NCBI GenBank assembly: GCA_045635785.1 | Contig: JAZTWJ010000023.1 | Location: forward strand, 1 to 18,181 | Direction: 5' to 3' | DNA from: Flemingiibacterium sp045635785 | Lineage (GTDB): Bacteria > Bacillota > Clostridia > Oscillospirales > CAG-272 | Length of the DNA: 18,181 nt | Shown: positions 1 through 6,871 of the stretch, one piece after another | Layout: each line of letters starts with the position of its first letter | Numbering within the stretch: the first letter of the stretch is position 1 | Translations under genes and position numbers: made by a program | The notes under the pieces: model-generated | What the model saw: the letters and a program-made list of their open reading frames with translations, nothing else | Told to the model about the DNA's origin: nothing | Database searches by the model: none

Positions 1-4
1 GTTT

Positions 5-81
5 TGGTCGGAGTGAGGTGATTCGAACACCCGACCTCTTGGTCCCGAACCAAGCGCTCTACCAAGCTGAGCCACACCCCG
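5..81 (-). tRNA. tRNA-Pro, anticodon CGG, CCA end encoded
   Basis: The reverse strand folds into a complete cloverleaf. The acceptor stem is CGGGGTG/CACTCCG, the D stem GCTC/GAGC, the anticodon stem CTTGG/CCAAG around loop TTCGGGA, and the T stem GGGTG/CACCT around TTCGAAT. Discriminator A and a genomically encoded CCA follow. Loop positions 34-36 are CGG, which reads proline codon CCG. The total is 77 nt including CCA. All stems pair, with only G-U wobbles. Confidence 0.97.
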
Positions 82-108
82 ATTGACCGCTTTCGCGGCA
101 ACAGTAGT

Positions 109-137
109 ATTATACCATAACCACAGCAATTTGTCAA
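109..137 (-). promoter_or_regulatory. Promoter of tRNA-Pro
   Basis: On the minus strand there is a perfect TTGACA (137-132), a 17-nt spacer and a perfect TATAAT (114-109), as expected for a strong sigma-A stable-RNA promoter. The expected transcript start is near 102, leaving a roughly 20-nt pre-tRNA leader. That leader contains a small CCGC-GAAA-GCGG stem-loop (98-87) directly before the mature 5' end. Confidence 0.85.
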
Positions 138-220
138 GCCCTTTTTTCCAAAAAATCACCCTTCATCATGCATACTGCTTCGGTGTCGCCATAGAATAGC
201 ACCGTCAAGCGTGCTGTCTA

Positions 221-249
221 TTGACAAATCCATCCCATTGTGGTAGAAT
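221..249 (+). promoter_or_regulatory. Promoter of the glycerol-1-phosphate dehydrogenase gene
   Basis: TTGACA (221-226), a 17-nt spacer and TAGAAT (244-249) match the sigma-A consensus closely. The start is expected near 256, giving a leader of about 95 nt that contains the SD-hairpin element at 312-342. Two small dyads flank the promoter: AGCAC-N8-GTGCT (198-215), just upstream of the -35, and TGTCG-N5-CGACA (255-269), at the expected start site. Either could be an operator or, for the second, a 5' mRNA hairpin. Confidence 0.75.
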
Positions 250-311
250 ATATCTGTCGGTTTGCGACACCCACGCGATCAAACTATCTTGCAAATGATA
301 TTTATACATTT

Positions 312-342
312 AAGGAAGCTTTCGTCAGGCGAAAGCTATGGT
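312..342 (+). promoter_or_regulatory. SD-hairpin leader element, copy 1
   Basis: The element reads AAGGA (312-316), then the perfect inverted repeat AGCTTTCG (317-324) and CGAAAGCT (330-337) around loop TCAGG, then GGT. It aligns without gaps over 31 columns to 2762-2792. The lower stem GCTTT/AAAGC is identical in both copies. The next pair is C-G here and T-A in the other copy, which preserves pairing. From the first A of AAGGA to ATG350 is 38 nt, the same as in copy 2. With the hairpin folded, the SD approaches the start codon. I infer a translational control or spacing device. A DNA operator is the main alternative. Confidence 0.7.
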
Positions 343-349
343 GATTACA

Positions 350-1669
350 ATGACTCTCACTCTCGAAAATGCCATCGGCAAGGAAACCGTCTGCTCCTGC
401 GGCAAAATCCACAGAGCAGACGTGCGCGATATTCTCATCGGAGAAGGCGTGCTCCGTGAATTGCCCGCGCTGGTGAAAAAATACGGCAAAAAGCCGTTTG
501 TTCTCGATGATCTTTCCACACATGCCGCGGCGGGCGCGCGGGTTGGCGAGTTGCTCGCGCCCATGGACGCGGTGTGCCATACCCTTCCCTTCGAACGCCC
601 CCTGCCCAACGAAGCCACCGTCGGCTCGGCAATTATGGGCTTCGATCACACCTGCGATGTTGTCGTAGCAGTGGGATCCGGCGTAGTCGGCGATACGGCG
701 AAGATCGTGGCGCGCACGGCGAAGGTTCCCATGATCACCGTAGCTACCGCGCCTTCCATGGACGGCTTTGCATCGGCGACCTCGTCCATGACCTTCGGCG
801 GACTGAAAATTTCCCTTAACAGTCTCTGTCCCGTTGCCATTCTTGCGGACACGGACATCGTGAAAAACGCGCCCGCACGCATGCTTGCATCAGGTGTGGG
901 CGATATGGTTGCAAAATATCTTTCCGTTTGCGAATGGCACATTTCGCATATCATTACAGGCGAATATTACTGCGAAGCGGTGGCGGAGTCGGTGCGACAG
1001 GCTCTGCGAGAAGTCGCTTCCAACGTAAAAGGGCTTGCGGCGCGCGAGCCGAAAGCTGTGGAAGCGGTGATCCGCGGATTGATTCTTTCGGGTATTTCCA
1101 TGACATGGGCAGGGCTCAGCCGCCCCGCATCGGGAATCGAGCATTCCATCTCTCACATTTGGGACATGCGTTCTGCGGCGTTCGGCACCTTTGAAGATTT
1201 CCACGGCATCCAATGCGGCGTTGCCACGCTCATCGGATTGCGCCTGTTCAAAAATCTTCGCAAAATCACGCCTGACCGCAAGCAGGCACTGGCATTTGCC
1301 GCCGCTTATGACAAGGAGGCGCTGTTTGCGCTGCTTCGCGAATATGTGGGCACCGGCGCAGAAAAAATGATCGCCGCCGAAGAAAAGGACGGCAAATATG
1401 ATCTTCAGAAGCACGCGGCGCGACTTGATGTGATCCTGTCCCATTGGGAAGAAATCTGCGCGATCATCGACGCGGAGCTTCCCGAAATCGAGTTTGTGGA
1501 GGATGTTCTTCGTACCATCGGCGCACCGTTAAGTGCCGATGAGATCGGGCTCGGTGATCGTCTTGGCGACACATTGGAAGCAACCAAGGACATCCGCGAC
1601 AAATATGTGCTCTCCCGCCTTCTGTGGGATCTTGGCGTCCTCGATGAAATGAAAGAAACTCTCGCATAA
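350..1669 (+). CDS. egsA: sn-glycerol-1-phosphate dehydrogenase (AraM/EgsA family)
   Basis: This is a predicted cytosolic metal-dependent dehydrogenase reducing dihydroxyacetone phosphate to sn-glycerol 1-phosphate with NAD(P)H. The 439-residue protein has the dehydroquinate-synthase/iron-alcohol-dehydrogenase fold signatures. The nucleotide-binding GSGVVGDTAK lies near residues 109-118 and TAPSMDGFAS near 133-142. The likely metal ligands are D185 (ASGVGDMVAK), H265 (SGIEHSISH) and H285 (FHGIQCGV). Length and motifs fit full-length family members. I chose ATG350 because its distance from the SD-hairpin element is the same as in the oxidoreductase gene at 2800; an in-frame ATG338 lies inside that element and is the alternative. 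The gene stands alone with its own promoter and terminator. No arabinose operon gene or prenylglyceryl-phosphate synthase is in view, so its physiological product use is open. Confidence 0.88.
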   Translation: MTLTLENAIGKETVCSCGKIHRADVRDILIGEGVLRELPALVKKYGKKPFVLDDLSTHAAAGARVGELLAPMDAVCHTLPFERPLPNEATVGSAIMGFDHTCDVVVAVGSGVVGDTAKIVARTAKVPMITVATAPSMDGFASATSSMTFGGLKISLNSLCPVAILADTDIVKNAPARMLASGVGDMVAKYLSVCEWHISHIITGEYYCEAVAESVRQALREVASNVKGLAAREPKAVEAVIRGLILSGISMTWAGLSRPASGIEHSISHIWDMRSAAFGTFEDFHGIQCGVATLIGLRLFKNLRKITPDRKQALAFAAAYDKEALFALLREYVGTGAEKMIAAEEKDGKYDLQKHAARLDVILSHWEEICAIIDAELPEIEFVEDVLRTIGAPLSADEIGLGDRLGDTLEATKDIRDKYVLSRLLWDLGVLDEMKETLA

Positions 1670-1689
1670 TAGCTAACAACGACATAGCA

Positions 1690-1727
1690 AAGAGCGCTTC
1701 GCATACGCGAAGCGCTTTGTTTATTTT
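1690..1727 (+). terminator. Terminator of the glycerol-1-phosphate dehydrogenase gene
   Basis: A 10-bp perfect stem, AGCGCTTCGC (1693-1702) with GCGAAGCGCT (1707-1716), has loop ATAC. A few A-T pairs extend it past a bulged G, and the T-rich run TTTATTTT follows. It lies 20 bases past the stop codon. The reverse direction has only a weak T run, so it mainly serves the plus-strand gene. Confidence 0.85.
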
Positions 1728-1737
1728 ACAGTACACG

Positions 1738-2577
1738 CTATTCCCTTCCCGCTTCACCATCACGCACCGAACGGAGAAAATGCTGTGGGGCAATGCCATG
1801 TTCCGTTTTGAAGCGGTGGGTGAAGGTGTAAATATCGGGATACCCTAGCTGTTCCGCGGTTTCCGTCACCGATTCGCCGAGCATCAAGAGCCGCCGTGCC
1901 GCCTCCATCCGCTTGTTGGTACGGAATTTTCCGGGAGAAATGCCGTACTGCTCCGCAAATGTGCGGCGCATGGTGTGATAATTCATCCCCGAACGCTCGG
2001 CGATCTCCTCCATGGTCAGCGTGGACGACACATCCTCTAATAGTCGTCTGGCACGCAAAAGCGGCTGTCTCACGCGATCGCTATGAATGCCCGTAATATC
2101 ACAAATATAATGGATAATGTCAGGAAGCATCGTATAAAACCGTTCCGTATCCACACGGTTGAAATCATGATACAGTCTCATAAAATCATCCCAAAGCATG
2201 GCATGGAAGGGCATAGCTCGCACGGACGGGACCTCCGACAATTCGGGGACCAGCTTGCAAATAGCGTAATAGATTTCCTCGGGAAGGTTGATGAACAGAC
2301 GCGCGCTTTTTCCGGTCAGCAGCTCCATCGTATAATCGCGATCGGGACGGCGGATGCAAACGCAGCCATCTTTCAAAGCGTAGCGTTCTCCACCTTCTTC
2401 AAAAGAGCCCTCTCCCGTCAGGATCCAACTCACCACAAATGCGTCCACGCAGTAATCCTTCCTGCGGCGGATGATGCGCTCATCTGTCACCGCAGTGCCG
2501 ATGTGTACCAAATCGGCACCAAGCATCATCCTACGCCCCGAGATGCCCGCTGTCAGCTTCTCCAATCTGTGTTCCAT
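1738..2577 (-). CDS. AraC-family transcriptional regulator
   Basis: This is a predicted DNA-binding regulator of 279 residues, the usual size for AraC proteins with an N-terminal cupin sensor. Residues about 15-150 resemble the AraC ligand-binding cupin (GSFEEGGERYALKDGCVCIRRPDRDY). The C-terminal hundred residues carry two helix-turn-helix units: LTMEEIAERSGMNYHTMRRTF, then the signature region ending SVTETAEQLGYPDIYTFTHRFKTEHGIAPQHFL. I chose the start at 2577 because GGGGAGGA sits five bases upstream; an in-frame extension to 2631 has no such site and would run into the divergent promoter. It is transcribed divergently from the FAD oxidoreductase gene, the usual place for a local activator of that gene. 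The inducer cannot be told from sequence. Confidence 0.93.
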   Translation of the reverse strand: MEHRLEKLTAGISGRRMMLGADLVHIGTAVTDERIIRRRKDYCVDAFVVSWILTGEGSFEEGGERYALKDGCVCIRRPDRDYTMELLTGKSARLFINLPEEIYYAICKLVPELSEVPSVRAMPFHAMLWDDFMRLYHDFNRVDTERFYTMLPDIIHYICDITGIHSDRVRQPLLRARRLLEDVSSTLTMEEIAERSGMNYHTMRRTFAEQYGISPGKFRTNKRMEAARRLLMLGESVTETAEQLGYPDIYTFTHRFKTEHGIAPQHFLRSVRDGEAGRE

Positions 2578-2630
2578 ACGATTCCTCCCCAATCTGCTCA
2601 AAATTGACAAATAATCGCTCAAGATAAGCA

Positions 2631-2659
2631 TTGACTTTCTCTATCAAGTATTATACAAT
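2631..2659 (+). promoter_or_regulatory. Promoter of the FAD-dependent oxidoreductase gene
   Basis: TTGACT (2631-2636), a 17-nt spacer and TACAAT (2654-2659) form a good sigma-A promoter. The start is expected near 2666, giving an A/T-rich leader of about 135 nt that ends in the second SD-hairpin element. The promoter lies 54 bases from the divergent regulator's start codon, so the regulator could act on both. Confidence 0.65.
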
Positions 2660-2761
2660 ATAATCAAAAAATTTGCAAGTGATCCGCAAAAAATTCCAGT
2701 AAAAAACTAAAATATGCAAACATCTTGATACCATCGCATCCGATCATTTTTTCAAAAAAGA

Positions 2762-2792
2762 AAGGACGCTTTTGCAACGCAAAAGCTACGGT
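2762..2792 (+). promoter_or_regulatory. SD-hairpin leader element, copy 2
   Basis: AAGGA (2762-2766), a C, the perfect inverted repeat GCTTTTGC (2768-2775) and GCAAAAGC (2779-2786) with loop AAC, then TACGGT. It is collinear over 31 columns with 312-342. The first A of AAGGA lies 38 nt before ATG2800, exactly as in copy 1. There is no other good SD close to ATG2800, so the SD upstream of the hairpin is probably the functional one, brought near by folding. An out-of-frame ATG at 2793 opens a seven-codon frame ending TGA at 2816, overlapping the real start. Confidence 0.7.
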
Positions 2793-2799
2793 ATGTTTT

Positions 2800-4080
2800 A
2801 TGAAAACGATTCTTGAAGCAGCTCGCGAGCTTCCCATCGTCGGCGAATACGATGTCATTGTTGCGGGCAGCGGCCCCGCAGGCGTTTCTGCCGCCATCAT
2901 GGCAGGCAGAATGGGCGCAAAAACACTGCTTATTGAATGGAACAACTGCCCCGGCGGCATTTCGACATCGGGCATGATGAGTCATTGGACGGGCACCGTG
3001 CAGTCCAAGCTTTATACCGAGATCCTTACACGTCATGCAGAAAAGGTGGAAGGCCCCAAGCATGGCGTCATCGTTCCGCAGATCGACCCCGAACTGCTAA
3101 AAAGCGTATACATGGAAATGTTGGAGGAAGCCGGCGTAACCATGCTTTTCTATACCTTCGTTGCAGGCGTTATCATGGACGGAGACCGCGTTACGGGTCT
3201 GATCACCGAATCAAAATCGGGACGCCGCATCTTCACGGCAAAGACTGTGGTTGACGGCACCGGTGACGGCGATGTGGCGGCATTCGCCGGCGCGGAATTC
3301 TTCAAGGGGCGCGAAACCGACGGCAGAATGCAGCCCTGCACGCTGATGTTCAAGGTCGCGGGTGTGGATATGTCCCGCGCCGTACTGCTCCGTTCCTTCG
3401 AAAGTAAGCATCAGACCGAGCGCGGCGAGCTTCAAGAGCTGGCAAAGCAGCATATCCCCTACCCTGCGGGACATCTTTTGGCATATCCCACCACTTTGCC
3501 CGGCATCGTCACGCTCAACATGACCAACGCCACCGAAATCGACGGCACCAAGGCGGAGGACCTAACGAAGGCGGAGATCACCGCACGCAAGCAGATGCCT
3601 GCCATTATCGCCTATCTGCGCGAATTTGTGCCCGGCTTTGAAAACTGCTTCATCATTAGCGCAGCTTCGCTTATGGGCGTGCGCGAAACTCGCCATTTCA
3701 AAGGCTTATATTCCCTCTGCGAGGAGGATATCCTCACCGCGCGTGTATTCGATGATTGGGTGGTTCGCGGCGCGCACTTCAACTTTGACGTGCACAATCT
3801 GACGGGATCCGGTCTTGACAAGACGGGCGTTCAGCATCAATGGAAGCAGTCCAAGGGCTATACCATCCCTTACGGCTGCCTGATTCCCGAAAAGATTGAC
3901 GGACTTCTTCTGTCTGGGCGCAACATCTCCGGCACACACATTGCCCATTCCAATTTCCGTGTCATGCCCATCTGCTGCGGCATCGGCGAGGCGGCAGGCG
4001 TGGCAGCCGCACTGGCGGTAAAGCAGGATATTCTCCCACGCGATGTTTGTGCGGCTGATATTCAAAAGGTTCTTGAATAA
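2800..4080 (+). CDS. FAD-dependent oxidoreductase (FAD_oxidored family)
   Basis: This is a 426-residue soluble flavoprotein. The N terminus has a Rossmann dinucleotide-binding motif, VIVAGSGPAGVSAAI, near residues 20-34, ending in the acidic LLIEWNNCPGG. The middle contains the FAD-contact segment VDGTGDGDVAAFAGAEF. The C terminus ends with GLLLSGRNISGTHIAHSNFRVMPICCGIGEAAGVAAALAV, the closing FAD-binding block of this family. These features fit the PF12831-type FAD oxidoreductases, whose substrates are mostly unknown; I cannot name one here. The start at 2800 is set by frame and by the matching leader spacing with the glycerol-1-phosphate dehydrogenase gene. It is divergent from an AraC regulator and ends in a bidirectional terminator, so it is probably monocistronic. 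Confidence 0.9.
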   Translation: MKTILEAARELPIVGEYDVIVAGSGPAGVSAAIMAGRMGAKTLLIEWNNCPGGISTSGMMSHWTGTVQSKLYTEILTRHAEKVEGPKHGVIVPQIDPELLKSVYMEMLEEAGVTMLFYTFVAGVIMDGDRVTGLITESKSGRRIFTAKTVVDGTGDGDVAAFAGAEFFKGRETDGRMQPCTLMFKVAGVDMSRAVLLRSFESKHQTERGELQELAKQHIPYPAGHLLAYPTTLPGIVTLNMTNATEIDGTKAEDLTKAEITARKQMPAIIAYLREFVPGFENCFIISAASLMGVRETRHFKGLYSLCEEDILTARVFDDWVVRGAHFNFDVHNLTGSGLDKTGVQHQWKQSKGYTIPYGCLIPEKIDGLLLSGRNISGTHIAHSNFRVMPICCGIGEAAGVAAALAVKQDILPRDVCAADIQKVLE

Positions 4081-4091
4081 AGTTTACACAA

Positions 4092-4149
4092 AAAATAACG
4101 CCCCAATGAGTGCCTGCGATATCCCGCAAGGCATCCATTGGGGCAATTT
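4092..4149. terminator. Bidirectional terminator between FAD oxidoreductase and PHP genes
   Basis: The long stem GCCCCAATG (4100-4108) with CATTGGGGC (4136-4144) continues past a small internal mismatch with TGCCTGCG (4111-4118) and CGCAAGGCA (4125-4133). TTTTT follows on the plus strand. On the minus strand the run of A before 4100 gives a T-rich tail. It can serve both convergent genes. Confidence 0.85.
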
Positions 4150-4162
4150 TTATGTGCGCTGA

Positions 4163-4879
4163 TTATTGACAGAAGCTTGCATACGGCAAAATCGGGCATC
4201 CGCTCATCTCCACCAGATACTCGCGACTGCGAAGGAGTGCAACCAGCTCCGCCTCGTTGGACGGCAGCGTTTTGGTTCGGGTGGCGCAAAGCCCCTCATC
4301 CCCCGCATAATGCAGATCGGTCCCCGCGGTCATAATGTCAAGCCCATTTTCTCTTGCAAATCGCACCGAATCCGCCATGCGCGAATTGTGTCCCGGGTGC
4401 ATATTGAAGGCTTCGATGCCGTCAAGGTGGGCAGGATCCGCAGGCACCATGCCCTTGCGGAAAGGATGAGCCTGAAGAATGAGCAGATGTTCGTTGTGAT
4501 ATTCCTCATAAAAACGGTTAAAGGTCATATCAAAGCGCCCCACCGTCTCACGAAGCAGAGCCTCGCTTGCGCCATACACCAAATAATCGTTCACATTTTC
4601 ATCAAAGCGGTATTCCGCGCCGAGATACACCTTCATGCCGAGCGCCTCGCCCGCCTCCTTGGCGATGCAATAATCCTCAAGATAAGCAGCGACGGGATCA
4701 TCCGCCTGCATGAATTTACCGCCGCGTAGGAAATGATTGGCGATGACCACCCCATGATAGCCCTGTTCGTGCAAACGTGCAATCACCTCGGAGGGTGAAA
4801 GCCTGCTGCATGCGGACACAGGCGAGGTATGCGCGTGCAATTCCAATTTGAATTTGTATGCTTGAATATCTTTTTGCAT
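4163..4879 (-). CDS. PHP-domain metal-dependent phosphoesterase
   Basis: The 238-residue protein is a single PHP (polymerase and histidinol phosphatase) domain, a metal-dependent TIM-like barrel hydrolysing phosphoester bonds. Visible metal-site motifs are LHAHTS (H15, H17), the second block GVVIANHF, the acidic GAEYRFD, the histidine block LQAHPFRKG, FNMHPGHN, and the last block AGTDLHYAGDEG. All the expected ligand blocks are present, so the enzyme looks active. The start at 4879 has AAAGGA six bases upstream; an in-frame upstream ATG at 4924 lies within the preceding hairpin and is not favoured. It follows the antiporter gene by 94 bases on the same strand and may be read with it through a weak terminator. 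The substrate is unknown. Confidence 0.9.
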   Translation of the reverse strand: MQKDIQAYKFKLELHAHTSPVSACSRLSPSEVIARLHEQGYHGVVIANHFLRGGKFMQADDPVAAYLEDYCIAKEAGEALGMKVYLGAEYRFDENVNDYLVYGASEALLRETVGRFDMTFNRFYEEYHNEHLLILQAHPFRKGMVPADPAHLDGIEAFNMHPGHNSRMADSVRFARENGLDIMTAGTDLHYAGDEGLCATRTKTLPSNEAELVALLRSREYLVEMSGCPILPYASFCQ

Positions 4880-4911
4880 GATGGTTCCTTTCGAGAGACG
4901 ATAAAGGAAGA

Positions 4912-4943
4912 CGCCTGTGAGCATATCATAGATGCCACAGGCG
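4912..4943 (-). terminator. Hairpin between antiporter and PHP genes, weak terminator or attenuator
   Basis: CGCCTGTG (4912-4919) pairs with CACAGGCG (4936-4943), and GCAT (4921-4924) with ATGC (4932-4935), leaving a 7-nt loop and one bulge. On the minus strand it is followed by TCTTCCTTTAT, a broken T tract. It lies 30 bases past the antiporter stop and ends about 18 bases before the PHP gene's SD. Partial read-through into the PHP gene is therefore likely. Confidence 0.55.
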
Positions 4944-4973
4944 CCGATTCATATGCCCGATGGGCAATTATCA

Positions 4974-6674
4974 TTACTTCTGGAGCTTAGGAAAGATTTT
5001 CTTTGCAACGAACATCGCACCGACGGTGACAACGACTGCAGCAATCAGACCGATCCAGCCGTTCTGGGTGAGACCTGCTACCAAGTATGCAACGAACGAG
5101 CAAACCGCAATGGTAATCGCGTAGGGAATCTGTGTGGAAACGTGGTTGATGTGCTCACACTGTGCACCCGCGGAGGACATGATGGTCGTATCCGAAATGG
5201 GCGAGCAGTGGTCGCCGCAGACCGCGCCTGCCAGACATGCGGAGATGCCGATGAAAAAGAGCGCGCTGGTGGGATCGAAAATTTCAACAACGATCGGAAT
5301 GAGAATACCGAAGGTACCCCAAGAGGTTCCCGTTGCAAATGCGAGGAAGCATGCAACGATGAAGATAACTGCGGGCAGGAACAGGGAGAGACCTGCGGCT
5401 GCGCTCTTCATCAGACCGTCGATGTATTCCGCTGCACCAAGCAGGGATGTCATGTTCTTGAGTGCGGTTGCGAAGGTGAGAATGAGGATCGCGGGAACCA
5501 TGGCATTGAAGCCCTTCGGAATGCAGCTCATTGCATCTTTGAAGGAAACAACGCGGCGGCAAACAAGGTAGATCACCGTGAGAACCAATGCGATCAGACC
5601 GCCCCAAGGCAGACCGACGGTGGCATCGGTGTCACCGAATGCGGTGATAAAGTCAACGCCGTCAAGTATACCGCCCACATAAACGAGTGCAAATACGCAG
5701 ATGAGAATGAGCACAACAACAGGGAGGATCAGGTCGATAACCTTACCTTTTTCGTTGACTTCAAGCTCTTCCGATGCGTGGTTGGTGGATTCGCCGGTGG
5801 TGAACAGATCGCCCTTTTCGAGCGCGTTGCGCTCATGCACAGCCATGGGACCGAAGTCGATCTTCAGCACGATGGTAAGAACAACGAACAGCAGTGTCAT
5901 CAGCGAATAATAGTTGAAGGGGATCGCACGAACAAACAGTTCAAGGCCGGAGTAAGCGGTTCCCTCAGCATATTCCGAAACTGCCGCTGCCCAAGAAGAA
6001 ATGGGTGCGATCATGCAGATCGGAGCCGCGGTAGCATCAATGATGAATGCCAGCTTTGCTCTGGAGATCTTGTGGGAATCGGTTACGGGGAGCATAACAG
6101 AGCCTACGGTGAGGCAGTTGAAGTAGTCATCAATAAAGATAAGCACGCCCAGTGCAAAGGTCGCAAGCTGTGCGCCGATGCGAGTCTTGACATGGTCTTT
6201 CGCCCATTTGCCGAAAGCAGCGGCTGCGCCTGTCTTATTGATGAGCGCAACCAGAATGCCCAGCTGAACAAGGAAAATAAAGATACCTGCGGTATCGGAA
6301 GCCGCGCCGATGAGACCGTCATTGACGATCGCATCGATCGTGCCGAGCGGCGAGAAACCGGTGGCAAGCAAACCGCCCGCAAGGATGCCGATGAACAGAG
6401 AGGAGTAAACCTCTTTGGTGATCAGCGCAAGGCCGATTGCAATACCGGGGGGAAGCAGTGCAAGAATCGTGGCATAGTAGGGGCCGTTATCGGATTCTTC
6501 TTCCGTAGCTTCTGCGGGAGCCATGACAACTTCAGCATCCACAACGATTTCTTCGCCGTCGACAACAGGGACGTCGGCTACATCGCCTTCCGCAGCGACC
6601 GCGAAACAGAATACCGCCATGACAACCATGACGAGAGTCAAAAGCGCAAAATAACGCTTTAAGCTTGTAAACAT
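4974..6674 (-). CDS. Na+/H+ antiporter, NhaC family, with N-terminal signal-like segment
   Basis: This 566-residue integral membrane protein is predicted to exchange Na+ for H+ across the cytoplasmic membrane. Hydrophobic segments alternate with short loops throughout. Family blocks include ALLPPGIAIGLALITKEVYSSLFIGILAGG, the charged membrane motif FIDDYFNCLTVGSVMLPVTD, TGTSWGTFGILIP and CGDHCSPISDTTIMSSAGA, the last typical of NhaC-type proteins. The first 27 residues look like a signal peptide or an extra membrane helix, followed by an acidic stretch of about 35 residues rich in D/E/V before the first family helix. GGAGGT eight bases before ATG fixes the start. It has its own promoter; the PHP gene lies downstream on the same strand. 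Confidence 0.9.
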   Translation of the reverse strand: MFTSLKRYFALLTLVMVVMAVFCFAVAAEGDVADVPVVDGEEIVVDAEVVMAPAEATEEESDNGPYYATILALLPPGIAIGLALITKEVYSSLFIGILAGGLLATGFSPLGTIDAIVNDGLIGAASDTAGIFIFLVQLGILVALINKTGAAAAFGKWAKDHVKTRIGAQLATFALGVLIFIDDYFNCLTVGSVMLPVTDSHKISRAKLAFIIDATAAPICMIAPISSWAAAVSEYAEGTAYSGLELFVRAIPFNYYSLMTLLFVVLTIVLKIDFGPMAVHERNALEKGDLFTTGESTNHASEELEVNEKGKVIDLILPVVVLILICVFALVYVGGILDGVDFITAFGDTDATVGLPWGGLIALVLTVIYLVCRRVVSFKDAMSCIPKGFNAMVPAILILTFATALKNMTSLLGAAEYIDGLMKSAAAGLSLFLPAVIFIVACFLAFATGTSWGTFGILIPIVVEIFDPTSALFFIGISACLAGAVCGDHCSPISDTTIMSSAGAQCEHINHVSTQIPYAITIAVCSFVAYLVAGLTQNGWIGLIAAVVVTVGAMFVAKKIFPKLQK

Positions 6675-6705
6675 GACCGTTTACCTCCATAAATTGATTA
6701 ACTAT

Positions 6706-6734
6706 ATGTTAGCATATTTTTGTCAAATTGTCAA
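6706..6734 (-). promoter_or_regulatory. Promoter of the NhaC antiporter gene
   Basis: On the minus strand there is a perfect TTGACA (6734-6729), a 17-nt spacer and TAACAT (6711-6706). A second, overlapping TTGACA-like box occurs eight bases further down. The expected start is near 6699, about 25 bases before ATG. Confidence 0.6.
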
Positions 6735-6871
6735 TAAGTTTTGAAGAATTTGTCGCATTTTGTTGAATCCTGTTAATCTTGCTGAAATGTGCATGTTTTG
6801 GGATGCGAAGGGAGTGGATAGAGGCAATCGGGCAAAGAAGTGAAAAAACGCGGGGAAATCTGTCCGCGGGG

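Noticed and set aside
312..342. Reading the SD-hairpin as a known preQ1 or similar small riboswitch, or as a CsrA site
   Set aside because: The preQ1-type pseudoknot tail is missing, copy 2 has no GGA in its loop, and the conserved parts are the stem base and flanks. No known class fits.
4932..6662. A 576-codon open frame on the plus strand
   Set aside because: It lies entirely antisense to the NhaC antiporter gene. Its translation is rich in Asn, Asp, Cys and Arg with no membrane or domain pattern, typical of the reverse frame of a codon-biased gene. No SD or promoter.
6849..6868. CGCGG...CCGCG stem before the TetM-like promoter, with T run downstream
   Set aside because: Only 5 bp with a 10-base loop, and the T run lies several bases away inside the -35 region. 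No upstream plus-strand gene needs a terminator here.
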